Part shown: in pieces, positions 1-11,454 of the stretch | Position numbering within the stretch: the stretch's first letter is position 1 | How the letters are laid out: each line of letters begins with the position of its first letter | From: Gymnopilus junonius | Lineage: Eukaryota; Basidiomycota; Agaricomycetes; Agaricales; Galerinaceae | DNA length: 33,615 nt | Direction: 5' to 3' | Assembly (NCBI GenBank): GCA_015501075.1 | Contig: JADNYJ010000348.1 | Span: forward strand, 1 to 33,615 | Notes under the pieces: model-generated | Databases searched by the model: none | What the model was told of the DNA's origin: nothing | Seen by the model: only the letters and a program-made list of their open reading frames with translations | Program-made: the position numbers and the translations under genes

Positions 1-1096
1 AGAAAGAACAGACTTAAAAATCAAAAAGAAATTGGAAAGTTTTCGAAACTTACATTAAGAGTGGGAATGATACGATGTCCGCTTCGTTCTATTCTGCGTT
101 CCTTCCAGTATGGATATATTGCTCTTGCAATCTTGAGCAGAGCTGCCGATGCAGGTATCCAGGATGGAACTGTATATGTTGCAAACATGTTCGCAGGCAG
201 AGGCGTCGAGAACACATCCTGGTATTCCGAAAACGCAGGGAAGTCCATACCCGTCTCCAAACCCTAAGGAAAAAATAAATTAATAATAGTGTTGACCAGA
301 GTTAATATTATACATGCATGATGAAGAAATTCGGTGCGGTCGTGCGTAATTTTCTCAAAGACGCCCATTACGAGCTCAAATTCGTCTTCCGAGATAACAA
401 CGGGCTGGCTGGACTCAGGCTCCTTGCCTTTAGCCTTTGCACTTCGGGCAGAAGTTCGTAATCCAGACGTGGAAACAGCGCCTTGAGCGCTAGTGCCCTC
501 GCCACGAGCTTCCTCATTATTCTTGTCGAGCCATTCTTTGTCACGCTCGTCCATATAATACGTGAAGCCATTGGCGATACCGTTTGTGATATACTCTTCG
601 GTCGTTTGAGAAGAGTGGACATATGTTGTCGGATCCTTCCACCTATTCGCCTGATAGAGCTCGTCGTAGTTCTCGACGACGCCGGTAGAGTCAGGGGTTG
701 GTATGAAAGCAGGTTGGGCGACAGGCTTATCCGTTCCGCGGGTCTGCCTGCTAGGCACGCTGCTACGATGTGCCGCAGACAGGACTTCCTGCAAATGGTG
801 TTCCTGAAAAGGAAAGTAAATACCTTATGTAATGCAATCCGCGGAACGCACAGCCACCATCGATAACAATCGATAGCTGACGTGGCACAAAAAACATCGA
901 GAAAGGGGCTCACATTGGCGTCCTCAGCGTCAACCCCAGCGACCAAGTTGGTGAGACGGTGCTTCTCCTCATCTTCGTCTGGGATGAGGACCGCATCGGC
1001 GTCAAGGGAGCCCTGGTGGATCTTGAGGCGTGTTTTGTTTGTAATCCGGTTGCGATTTCTGAGGGTAGAGGCAGCCGGATGATGATTTCGGGGCAT
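1..1096 (-). CDS. EPL1: Enhancer of polycomb-like protein 1 (NuA4 subunit), 5' part, runs off left edge
   Basis: EPL1 is the scaffold subunit of the NuA4 histone acetyltransferase in the nucleus; its N-terminal EPcA region holds the catalytic Piccolo module together. Exons read 914-1096, 318-803 and 54-263, all joined in phase 0 (61, 162 and 70 codons); bases 1-53 are intron 3, starting GTAAG, so the rest of the gene lies outside the window. The start is the ATG at 1096, opening with MPRNHHPAASTLRNRNRIT. Family-like blocks include IPTPDSTGVVENYDELY, a GFTYYMDERDKEWLDKNNEE stretch, ISEDEFELVMGVFEKITH, and in exon 3 FSTPLPANMF, VPSWIP and ERSGHRIIPTLN. Intron 1 (804-913) is GT-AG. Intron 2 (264-317) appears to use a GC donor, since only this junction gives the expected FLHH-GLE. 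No frameshift is seen in the visible part. The family assignment rests on remembered conserved blocks, which are long and collinear. Confidence 0.9.
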
Positions 1097-3599
1097 ATCA
1101 TGGATGGTTGGGGAAGAAAAAAAGACTTAGGGATGGCGGAATAAGTTACTGTGTGCGGGAAGATGCTTCTGCTCGTCGTCGTGGGCGTTGGCGGCACTGA
1201 CTGGTCAATGCGCTTTTTGGCCGAAATCGAGTGGTTTCGGCCCGGCAAAATGGGCCACTCATTGATCAGATGCGGCGGTGTTTGCGCTGTGTAAACAAAC
1301 CCCATCCGGCATCCTTTCGGCTTATAGCTACTCTTGAATATATCTCTTACGCCCATTACGGGCATCTTAATCGTAATAGAGGTCCTTAATGACCAACGGA
1401 TCGCTCACTCAATGGTAACCCACCTTTGTGGACCCATTGTTTTAAGGTTACCTGTCTCAAGTTACCGGGTTCCTGGCAAACAAGCTTGCGTCAGTGCCTT
1501 CGCATTCCAGAAGCACAGTTCGCCGGAACTCACTTAGCTACCTTTGTCAAGATTAGCCATTCAAGGATATGCCTGGACCGTAGATTTAATCGCACCGTAT
1601 ATCGAGGGCAATCATCCTCGTGTATCATTGGGTCAGGCGTCAGGTGCGGCTGATTTGCACAGAGAAGGGAAGCAATCTAGATAGGCAATCTATTATCTGA
1701 AATTCGACCAGGAAAAGAAATCGATCAAACTTACCTGAAACCCCGCCGAAGACACAGATTTCAAAAGAAATACCATAAGCAGGTGTAGATGAAAAGTACA
1801 CGCGCAGAAGATAACAAACAACACGCTGGGTGAATCATAGAAAGTCAGCTACAGGGGTCAAGGATGAGATATAGCGCACCCGTACAAGTAATATGGCTAC
1901 ATCGCGCCACCGGCGCTGAGCCAAAGGCCCTGGACGGAATTGAGAAACAGGGTATGTAGACCAAGCTCCATGATTAGTCACCGGGACCACGCACTTTCTT
2001 TGAAACAATCTGGCTGGGATTGAGGTAGAGATGCTGCACAGCACTTACAAGTCTCAGCGACTCGTAAAATTTCCTGCCTGGCTGTACAATACGAACAACT
2101 AGTTGGGAGTTCTGGAAAGACAAGACTGGAGGTTACCACTGACAATCAGAAAATGCGGATACCGTGAGGATAAAAGATCGCACAGCACTCACTACAGCAG
2201 ACCCCACTCCTAGGCGAGATGAAAAGGTGAAACTTAGGGATCGAGCCCCGATGTGCAAAAGGAGTCCCTTTCTGCAATGAGAAATAAGGAACGAACAGAC
2301 AGTGGCATGGTCACCCAGTGGGAGTGGGACACAGCCCGAGGTGAAATTACGCACCGTTCAGCCACCGACGTCTCAACGTGCATCATGTCTGCCAGAGAGA
2401 GCGATGGATGTGCGGAACCGGAGGATCGATACCAATCCAGCTCTGCAAGCCAACTCTTGTGGCTATCTAGGGGGTCGATGTCGTCAGAATAACGAAGGAG
2501 GTCTCGGAAGGTGGCACCCACTTTAGGCCCAACAAGTTCTCCTGAAATCAAGCGTCCATATAAAAAAGCATGTCTATGCCTTTGGAGAATTCATGCTGCG
2601 CAAGAGGGCACTCAAGACAACTCGGTGGGAGACCTTGCATTAATCCTACCCACAGACAATGCGGACAAGAAACAAGACCACAGCCCAAGTGTCATGCTCG
2701 GGAGGCAATAACCCATCTCGAAGAAAAATCACCTCGAGGATATCCGCCACAGTGAAGGGGCTCCAAATGCTATCTAACCAATGTCGTGGAGGCCAGAGAT
2801 GAGAAGGGTAAAGACGGCTGAAGAAGCGAGTGTATCAAGAGTGAGGCCTAGGGCTTCGGATGAGTTCAGCCACCCAGCACGTGTGGTCGGAAGAAGCCGA
2901 ATAAACTGGTAGTTCACGATTAGATTTCTTTCCCTGCGGTTGGCTCCCAGAGTTCTGTCTTCGGCAAGGAAAACATACCAGTTGTCAGCTAACGACTTAG
3001 TCTGTCGCTGTATGCAGCAAATTGCGCCGATTAACTTTACACTATGAAGAATTCAAAGAATGGAGTGGCGACCAGGTTGCCAGCGAGCTGCCAGAGCTTT
3101 CCATTCGAGGGATCAATCGTTTAGGCCTTAAACCCTTGTTGGATCCAGCTGGCAGAAACTAAGAATATCGGCCCCGTTTCTCGTTTGCACCGTCAGGAGG
3201 ATGAGTTGTGCAGATGACCCATGGTATCAAGTGAGAATCTTTCTCGGCGGCTTTCCACTGCTGATGACACAAAAGCTCCTCTTCTGGAAATACACGTATG
3301 CAACGAATGATCAGGCTCGCTTTTTATTGTAGCTATCCACCCTTTTTTAAATATGTGCAGCGCTGAGGACAGAATGTTATTCTCCTCTGTCAAAAAGCGT
3401 TGGACTATTTTTAGATCACCATCTGGGTAGTACGTCAGTCCTGCCATCTCAGTATTTTTACTCAGGCTTGATGCAGATGCTATGTTATAATCAAGTCTGC
3501 AAATATACAGGAGGGTTTTGGTATGATACGAGAACAATTGTTCTGACCCTCCGCTTCAATAAATCCTACAAGCTATCCATACTACAACGGCAATCCTGA
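1097..3599. other. Intergenic stretch without an assignable gene
   Basis: The first 250 bases upstream of 1096 should contain the EPL1 promoter. The rest holds only short ORFs in mixed frames. On the minus strand, pieces near 3110-3040, 3000-2790, 2750-2650 and 2551-2234 look faintly protein-like (for example LAEDRTLGANRRERN and PPEHDTWAVVLFL) but are separated by stops and do not join into a recognisable family. This may be a decayed gene; I cannot name it. Confidence 0.4.
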
Positions 3600-4888
3600 T
3601 CAGAAGGCACTGGGAGTCCAGCCGCCGTCGGCAACGACGATCTAGAAAGATCGAACAAGCATCCATATCAAGAACGACAGATGAAACTTGCTCGGGAAAA
3701 TGCACACACCTTGTTCGTCATATACGAATTTGTTACGAGCATCCCAACGACTGACGCGATCTCACTGGGATGCCCAAATCGCCCAACGGGAATTCGATCC
3801 TATTTATAACTTCCTATATTAGCGGATGCAATTTGTGCGATAAGAGATGATGAGGTCAATTCTGACCTTGAGTTGATCAGATGGATTAGACATCATGCCA
3901 GTTTCTGGAGGGGGAAGAGAAAATCCTCGGTTAGTATTACCTTTAAAATTGGGTTTTGTTTTATAGGCTGACCGATTACAAGGGCGGGGGCGACAGCATT
4001 ACAGGTCTATGTATAATAATGGTCAGAAACATAGACTTAAGAAGCAGGTAGAATATGAAAGACGTACTATACCCTCTTTTGCATACCTCATTGCTATCCA
4101 ATGCAGCATACCATGCATCGCGGATTTCGATGACGCATAATGTGGACCAATTACTCCTCCAGTTCCTAAAATTCTACTTCAGTTGGGTATTCAAGTAATC
4201 GAGGTGTAGGCGCATTACCAGCAGCAACACTAAACCAGACGAATTTCTATCAGGGGATGACTTTCTAACACACTAAATCGTAACCTTGAATTAAACACAA
4301 TACGCCCGTATCTCTTTTCGGCCATCTTAGGCAAGCACAGCTGCGTCAACTTTGCCAATATTCAGTTCAATATGACACAGCACTTTCAAGTACACCCACC
4401 AAGTAGCTCGACCCTGTATTAGTCCTCCAAGTGCTCTCAAACTCCTCAATGCTCACGTCTTCTATATTCCCGTTAGGCCCGATAACGCGGTTAGTAGTTC
4501 CAGAATTATTGAACAGGATGTCAGGGTGTCCCATATGATAAACAACCTCGGAATGAAGCTTTCTGACGTTGTTATAATCTGAGAGGTCGGCCTGAAATGC
4601 GACGGCGTTGATGTCTTTCATTTTAGTCAGTTCGGATACGAGAGCCTCAGCTTTTTCCTTGGAGGAATGGTAGTGCACAGCGATGGAGCATCCTTGGCGA
4701 GCCAATGCCAATGCAGTGGCTCTTCCGATGCCGCCCCTGTTTGTACAAGCAAGATAGAGGCTCAGCAGTGCCATCACGACTCAGGAGGTTCAAATAGATG
4801 AAACGCACGAAGCACCAGTTATCAATGCGAGCTTGGATTGTAATGGAAGAACTGGCGTATTTTCTGGAAGAGAAAAGTCGTCGAGCAT
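3600..4888 (-). CDS. Short-chain dehydrogenase/reductase, 3-oxoacyl-[ACP] reductase (FabG)-like
   Basis: This is a classical SDR oxidoreductase that would use NAD(P)H; the closest resemblance is to FabG-type 3-oxoacyl-ACP reductases. Nine exons were read: 4809-4888, 4400-4736, 4285-4349, 4219-4229, 4068-4165, 3973-4006, 3867-3904, 3710-3799 and 3600-3641. They total 795 nt, or 264 residues, with every phase agreeing. The start is the ATG at 4888 (MLDDFSLPENTP). The nucleotide-binding motif TGASGGIG is split by intron 1. NNSG replaces the usual NNAG. The active-site serine lies in FNSSVAAG and the YxxxK pair in HYASSK. The tail motif NAVAPALVIETGMM and the ending VVADGGWTPSAF fit a full-length family member, so the gene appears intact. 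Exon 4 is only 11 nt. There is no obvious targeting peptide, so a cytosolic location is likely. The substrate cannot be told from sequence. Confidence 0.87.
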
Positions 4889-6323
4889 TGTATTGCGCAG
4901 ATGGGAGTGAGAAACGCAAGTTAAGAGTTCCAGTCAAGTCGGAAGGGCAAACATGCGCTATATCGAGCACTTTCCAATGACGACATTTATAGGACCGGCC
5001 CGTGAGTTTATTTTAGAGCACCACTTAGCAACTACTAGCTATACATAGCAAGTAGATAGGTCCAAGGTAGGTCGAGAGGAAGGAGAAGTCGTAAAATTAA
5101 TGCTTCAAGAGACACCCAAATCACTTTAAGGCACCGTGAAAAATTTAACCACCAGGATAATGCAGTGCCTATGTCAGTTTTCCAACTGACCCGTCTACGA
5201 TTTCTAAGGCCCTCCCGCCCCGTTTTCATCCTTGGGTGCTAGGAAGTTGCTAGACAAGGGTCAGATGTACGCTGATTCAAGTATCCGAAATATGCTCAGT
5301 ATTCAAGATTATAATCTTTTCATGTCATTTACCTGTGGATTCGACCTGTTATATAATAAAACGTTGACACAAACGGCGATAGTATTTATACTTACCAAAT
5401 CCTCAATTTTATAAATTCGGTGACGTATTTACTAGTGTTTTTGCGGGTATTAAGGATACGAAGCTAAGCGGAGAATCAGTCAATTACACGAAGGAAGATG
5501 GATGGAGAATTGAAATTGACTTACTAGATCAAGTTCTTTCCTTTAAGTTCGCCTTTTGGATAGTAAAATTCTCCGGTCTCAGTCGTGTTAATGACTAAAA
5601 AAAACTCTCAGGTGAAATTTGTATCCGTAAAGCAAGTGAGGTCGGGCCCGGAGCACCTATTAACAAATTCTTTTAATTGAATAACGAAAGACTGCCAAGT
5701 TTCACGGTAATGGTAAATCATCAAAAATCTTCCTTCTATGCGAGCAGGTAATATTCAGACTTCGGAAGTGATTTGAGTTGTTGGTGGTACTACGTAAGAG
5801 GAAGAAAGGAAGAAACTAAACTCCTCATGTCAAGTGCAGGAGTTCAAGTTGTTTGTCGTACTTTGTGGGGCTCTGCCAATGCAATCAACAGAATTCTTAT
5901 TGCAAAGCTGCATAGCCTATAAATTTACGCCACACGTCGGAGTCATATGTACTCGTGATTTATTCTGGCAAACGCCGCCGTTCATCATGGCCCACTCTTA
6001 TCATCTGCAGGCTTTATCTGCTCATTCCTATCAGGAACATGTAAAGATAGTCACTTTATGCCCATCTTTCCATAGCATCGCTTGAGACCTCTTGAGAGCC
6101 GCTTGTTGTGAGGCAAAGACCTAATGGCAAAAATTACAATTCCATTTCTCCCTCCCTGCCGTCCGAAATGGAACCAACCAATCAAGATATCCTCATTCCA
6201 AGATCCCTCCGGCATCCCGCACGCAGCACTTATCCGCGGGTCGCAAATGTCAATTTTGGTCCTTGGACGTTCGGAGCACGGACGGCGGGGAGCAACTGGG
6301 AAAAACGTTATCGCCATGGTGCC
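4889..6323. other. Intergenic stretch, no gene seen
   Basis: About 1.4 kb between the reductase start and the left end of the putative mobile element. ORFs are short and none resembles a family I know. The part next to 4888 should carry the reductase promoter. No long repeat was noticed here. Confidence 0.5.
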
Positions 6324-6362
6324 ATGTACTGTCGGCGAGCACTGCCAGCTTCAATTTCGGAT
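6323..6362 (+). repeat. Left terminal inverted repeat (40 bp)
   Basis: Perfect inverted match to 11867-11906. Just inside it the two ends stay loosely alike (left TTTGTGATTGATG after a short insertion, right TTTGATGTGATC), as expected for element ends that diverge inwards. Confidence 0.8.
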
Positions 6363-6599
6363 ATCAGATTTGTGATTGATGTTCGGTAGTCAGTCTCCGG
6401 GTATAGCCATTTCACGTGATGTAATTAAAAGTCCGATTTGTTGCCAAAACTAGTTGGCTGAACGGGTTGTACTTTGCTTAGTACTGCAGGCACATCAGTC
6501 ACCATCCGTCAAGACCTCCTAGGGCTGCAGAAATTGTAGGAGACATAATTGTTGCGATATTTACTTGGTATGAGGGTATAATTTGTGTGACAAAAAGTC

Positions 6600-6615
6600 G
6601 GGACATATATGTCCC
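6600..6615. repeat. 16-bp perfect palindrome
   Basis: The bases GGGACATATATGTCCC read the same on both strands. They sit in the left arm of the putative element, about 280 bp inside the terminal repeat. It could be a dimeric protein-binding site; no function can be assigned. Confidence 0.5.
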
Positions 6616-7120
6616 AATCAACAAAGAGTGTGACACTGATGGTCGTGACGCGTCAAAACCCATGTGAATATCACCTGGTCGGAAGTTGTTGATCTGATAA
6701 TTACATTCTCGGTGCCACGGTTAGTCTTGCTTTCAACCCTCTGCGTCTATGCGCCACCTGTTGCTCGCCTCAAGTTTAGCTATTCAAACCAGGATGAGAG
6801 ACCTGAGATGGGCTACAGATACAACATTTGCCAAGGTATTCGGCCACTTTCTATGATGATCACCTCAATTTGAAATTGTTGTCGGCTCTTTTAAGGCACG
6901 TCAATCAATGCGCACTCAGACTCAATATATGCGACGGTTGACTCTTGAATTCAGCATGCTTAATGCTAATCCTCCAATTAAATCCAGGTCAATAGTTGAA
7001 AATCAGACAAGGCTCCCCCATATAACCTATTTCATTGAGGAAACACTATGTCCTGGGCTTACAGGGTGCGTTTTCAATCAATTAAAATCCAATTTCAATC
7101 TAATGGTTGTTTATTTTTGG

Positions 7121-7135
7121 ACTGCCAGCTTCAAT
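7121..7135 (+). repeat. Internal copy of part of the terminal repeat
   Basis: ACTGCCAGCTTCAAT is identical to 6341-6355 within the left terminal repeat and in the same orientation. The following bases repeat GCCAGCTTC once more. It is short, so chance is not excluded, but subterminal copies of end motifs are common in DNA transposons. Confidence 0.4.
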
Positions 7136-7303
7136 GCCAGCTTCGTTGCCTCATACATAGTTGTGGTATGCCTCCTAATTGGTGTTGCGAGATTTTCATG
7201 TTAACTTCGTGTTTCAGATTTTTAGTGCAGATGCATTGAAAGAGCCGCGACCACAATATAAAAGGCAGTGTGCTTACCAGCAGGTTCTTTCGGGAACTGC
7301 GCC

Positions 7304-9776
7304 ATGCCTGACTGTCAGGGATGTTCGCGAGCATTTCTATACCTCGACACCGACAATTGCCAGGCATGCCAGAAGAAAGCCAACCTTCCTAAAGACAGTT
7401 GGGGAGAAGTTGATGTGCGTAATTTGTGCTTACCATCATTTATTACTCTCACTCATACTTAACTTTGCAGAGTCAAGGCCAGTGTTCTGGATGTGGTGTT
7501 ATTTGGCGCTTTCTTAAGGACCCCCTGTGTGCACCTTGCAAGAAACGCCAGAGCAACATTACCAGTAAGATCTTACTTGGGTATCTTTTCTAGAAACTGA
7601 CATATGATTTAAAGCAGCCAATCCAACTGCACATGTAGACCCTGGCATAAATTTGCTTGCGCAAAACATCCACCATTCGGCCGCTTTTTTTGAAAGGCAA
7701 GCAAGTCAGAGTCGACTTCATCAGAAAGTTCACTCTGTGGCCACCAAATCTCAAGCCTCACAGAATATCCTCGCAAGGACTGCCGCTATGCGCAAGCAGA
7801 ACAAGGGTGATGATATAATGTTTCAAGTGGTGTTGTTTTACTGGCCTCTTAATCTTGGGGTCGCCAAAAAGGTGTGTCATCAAACATTCCATTCCTGTTA
7901 AGTAGCTGAAATGGTGATTAGCTTCAAGCAAATAAATTTGCGATGACATTCAGTTCTGGACATCTGGCCACAGATGTCTTGAAAGATCTATTTCGCAAGG
8001 CCGAGCTGGCCTACCTTGATATTCCTGAGGACCGGCGCCCTCTTCTCTCTTTTCTGACAGACGAGTACGAGCCTATCTTTACCTTCCTCCTTGTTCTGAC
8101 ATCTTCATATCCAGTTCATCTGTTGAAGTTAGTTTGGTACAAGGTAGTGACAATCAAAAGATTGATGATTCATATCTACTGGGCACAGTAGGCGAACTCT
8201 TCAACCAGCTTCAGAAATCGGGAACACTATCGCCAACAACAGAAAACAAGCGCAAGTTGATCCTGAGGTTCACGGCTTGGGAGAAGGTATTTATTCATCT
8301 TCTATTTGACTATAGTATGCACTGAATTGATTTTATCTCACTCTTCTAGAAGCCAGCCATCGATGAGGAGGCCAACTTCTCTGATGCTGATGTGATTGCT
8401 GTTTCCAAGAGGCGTTCCAACTCTGCACCAGCTACATCACCGCCAAAGCGAAAAGTTCGAAAAATTAAAGGTACATATAGTATATTTCCTTTCAAAGTAG
8501 GATCTCATGTATGACCTAGGGCTTACTGCACCTGCCAGTCGCTATCGGAGTGCATTCCGAGCAGAGTGGGCCTCTCAAGTCTCGACAGTCGGTCCTGCCG
8601 AGAAGCTTGAATATGAGACATTTCAATTCACGCGCTTTGATTATGAACTTGACGAGACTGGTCGCATGTGCGAGATTGTCAGTGATGAGTTAGAAGATAT
8701 TGAAATTGCTGATGGCTGGTTGAAGCATGCCAAGGAGGGCCTACCAGTTGGTGGTTACATCTCTAAAGGCCTGTCGAAATATGCATTCAAAGTGAGTCTG
8801 AGCATTAAACTTGCAGTTCTGTCATACTCATTGTAAATTAGGGACGTCTTGGTGGCAAGGAATATGCCATCTTTCAAGGCATCCTTCCTGGACATTTGAT
8901 ACACAAAACTCGACGGACCTGCATGATGAGCTCAAACTCCTTAGACGTGGAGAGTACTTCCTGGAAGACTTTAAAAAATGCATTCGGCATGCCTCAGAAT
9001 ATCAAACAAGCCTTATACCTTGTAAGATATGTCATTATATGTTCCTTAGACATTAATTACTCATCAGTCGCTTAAGGTATAGAATGGCATTCAGAATCAG
9101 ACACCTTTATAGGCCAGTTGGTACCACCACTCAAAAACCTTGGCTGCGCAGCTGCAGACCAGTTACAGAATATGCTCTTCAACACTTTTCTTGCAGCACC
9201 ACTCCTTGATATACGAGCAAAGGGGAATGAAGAAGTTCGCTTTGTTGGAAATACTGACATTGAAAATAACAAATATGCACTCCCTGCAGTTATTAATGCT
9301 TTCATCCACTCCGCATTGGTTGATAGTGCTGGTCAATACCTCTTTGCTGATCTTCAAGGTAAATGCATTACTATTTTGAAACAATATTGATTATTGACTA
9401 TTGCCTCGCAGGTCTTGTTTATCCTGGCAATTTCCAGATCAAACTGTCATTTTGTTTGATCCACAAGCCCACACACCGGTATGAAATCTTTCTGACTAAA
9501 CGCTTCATTTCCAATACTTACTCTTTACTGCTGAAGTCATTTTCTTCAGGTCATTGGGATTTGGGGCCTTCGCAAATCTACAAATTTGTTAAGCAACATA
9601 TATGCAACAAATTTTGTAGAATGGCTGACCTCGACGATATCCGCACCTTTGACCAGTCACTCATTGCAGCTCCTAGTGCTGAGAATGGTAATGAAGTAGA
9701 GGTTGAAGCTCAGAATGGTAAATCTGTTCATTCCATCCCTCGACGTTCTCATCCTCTCCGTGAAGGTTGGGAGTAA
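7304..9776 (+). CDS. Alpha-kinase family protein with N-terminal CxxC clusters (one apparent frameshift)
   Basis: This is an atypical alpha-kinase (the eEF2-kinase/MHCK fold), expected to phosphorylate Ser/Thr. Exons read 7304-7414, 7471-7564, 7615-7871, 7922-8064, 8115-8286, 8350-8470, 8520-8791, 8842-9021, 9077-9358, 9438-9478 and 9537-9776, about 637 residues. The N-terminus has four CxxC pairs (CQGC, CQAC, CSGC, CAPC) across exons 1-2, probably a zinc-binding module. A middle region with a basic patch (PPKRKVRK) follows. The kinase domain begins near GRLGGKEYAIFQ and contains LHDELKLLRRGEYFLEDF, AFIHSALVDSAGQYLFADLQ and the hallmark ILFDPQAHT, then GPSQIYKFVKQHICNKFC. Within exon 8 (about 8870-8895) the frame must change by one base between YAIFQ and FDTQNST, with no possible intron; this is either a disabling deletion or a sequence error. 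The last two splice sites are the least certain. The gene converges on the integrase gene, with stops 98 bp apart. Confidence 0.75.
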
Positions 9777-9874
9777 CAAATATTTTAACTAATAGTCAGT
9801 GCTCAGTAGTCATAAGAAACCCCCCTCATTTAATATTAAAGTAGTAGGCAAATCAAATTGAATCATTATTATAT

Positions 9875-11454
9875 TTATGAGTTTACATCAGGTGCATTGC
9901 GTATGAAGGGTAACATCTTCCAGAAAAGTGGCCAAATAGTGTCAGCTGCCAAAGGAGGACATCCAAGAAATGCATAAACAGCCTCTGCCCGCTCCTCAAA
10001 TTCACGACTCACAAAACGAATGAGATCCTCACCCCCAATGTCAGCCATCAACTTGAGTATAACATTCTGGTCAACAGGTATCAGATAACTCTCAACTCCA
10101 TACTGTGGATAAAGAGCCATTGCAACATTCGGTGAGACACCAGATGGTAAGAGCTTGTTCTTGTCATAGCGGGTTTTGTGATTATTATACTCATCCCTCA
10201 ATGCATCAAGGTCTTGCTGGATGAATTTAGGCCAGAGCCATTCATGAAGATTACTGAAAGCAGATATAAGAATAAGAGAAACTTAAGCAGAGCAGCACGT
10301 ACTATTGATCAACATCATTAGAATTGTATGCAGCAACACCTGCCAGATAAAATGCCTTGATGTTATCACCCCATTGCAAGCGAAGACGCTTCCAGCCTCG
10401 TTCAATCGTTATATTGTGGACACTCCTTAAAAAGCGGTGGGCTGGAAGCTCTTCATGTGGGACAGCAGGAAAAAAAATCTCTCTTTAAAATCTTACTCAG
10501 TTGCCAGGTAGATAAATATGATAGCAAATAACACATACCGCAAAGCAACTGCTAGGCCAAACATTGTTATTGTTTCCGATCCACAATCTGTTGTACTTTG
10601 AAAAGGCATGCCTGTCATGAGTAAGTTAATGATAACTGGAATGAAATGAGAGTCATAAAAAAGCATACCACCAAGGATGTAAATCAGGTTAAGATAAAGA
10701 AAACCAATGGCCAATTTCCATCTGTTATTTGGGAGCACCCAAAGACCCAGCCACTGTGAACCCCATTTGTCCCGTGCAGCCCATATTGGAAACCCAATTG
10801 TTGAAAGCTTGTCATGGCCATCTGCAGACCACTCATGATGTGGTCCAAGTGCGGTAAGCTGCTCACGGTGAACTTTCTTAGCAGTTGGTTCCCGGAGCTC
10901 AAAGCCATCTGGGTCATGCAGGCGCATCTCATCACGCACAAAATCTCTGATAAATGGATGAGAAAAGGAGAGCAAGAACAATGAATAAAGATACTTACCT
11001 TGTAAGAGAAGTGCCAGTCTTGTTGAGGATGTTTTCACGGATCGTGTTGGGACCTTTTCGACTTAACGGATCGAGGTTCATCTGGTCCAATACAAGTTGG
11101 CGCTTGACTGTCAAGGGCAGGTTCTTCGTAGTCAGACCACTGCCAGTCAGACCAAGATCTGACTTCCTCCGGGCAACAGAACGTGCACTGGAAACATGTG
11201 AGTTACTGCTGAATAGTTTGAAAAGAAGGAAGAAAAGATGACCTTAATGTTCCAAGTTCAGAGTGCTCAGCAGCAAAAAGGCTTGCAATTTCATCGGCAT
11301 TGGTAAGACCTCGTCGGTGGTAGTCTCTAAGGACTTTTGCCGTCTCCGGACAATTACGCGGAGCTAGAAAATCACATAAGCTGATAAATTTGGTATGACT
11401 TGTTAAGGACGCACGGCAATTTTTATACTGATTCTTTCCTGACTTGTTGACCAT
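9875..11454 (-). CDS. Integrase core domain protein (DDE, retroviral-integrase-like fold), intact
   Basis: This is a fungal integrase-core (rve-like) protein, expected to catalyse DNA strand transfer in the nucleus. Seven exons: 11415-11454, 11243-11363, 10999-11187, 10669-10946, 10539-10611, 10303-10482 and 9875-10253. They sum to 1260 nt, or 419 residues, with all phases consistent. The start is the ATG at 11454 (MVNKSGKNQYKNC). The N-terminal part (about residues 15-115) looks like a helix-turn-helix DNA-binding region (DYHRRGLTNADEIASLF, then SVARRKSDLGLTGSG). Candidate catalytic acids are D159 in EWSADGHDKL, D218 in STTDCGSET and E261 in HNITIERGWKRLR, giving D-58-D-42-E spacing. The C-terminus carries LHEWLWPKFIQQDLD and a family-like tail. 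It has no stops or frameshifts, unlike most repeats nearby. It lies inside the 40-bp inverted repeats, so it is the likely recombinase of the element; a domesticated role cannot be excluded. Confidence 0.85.

Larger units (their letters stand above)
6324..7303. other. Left non-coding arm of the element
   Basis: Nearly 1 kb between the left repeat and the kinase start with no convincing coding region. It contains a 16-bp perfect palindrome at 6600-6615 and, at 7121-7135, a second copy of 15 bases of the terminal repeat. The kinase promoter should lie in the 3' part. Confidence 0.45.

Noticed and set aside
2234..3120. Minus-strand pieces that faintly recall a protein kinase C-terminal lobe (PPEHDTWAVVLFL and later GELVGPKVGATFRDLL).
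   Set aside because: No catalytic loop, DFG or APE motif was found, stops interrupt the frame and the joins are arbitrary; not enough to name a gene.
3193..3537. 114-codon minus-strand ORF just downstream of the reductase.
   Set aside because: Not recognisable, no supporting context, and its length is within chance expectation.
4647..4970. Minus-strand ORF over the reductase start that could extend the protein upstream.
   Set aside because: It is in another frame. The reductase frame with SKLALITGAS begins at the ATG at 4888 and splices in phase.
9363..9480. Plus-strand reading through DLQG into LVYPGNFQIKL as the kinase C-terminus.
   Set aside because: The alternative acceptor at 9437 gives the family hallmark ILFDPQAHT in phase, so the other frame is a shadow.
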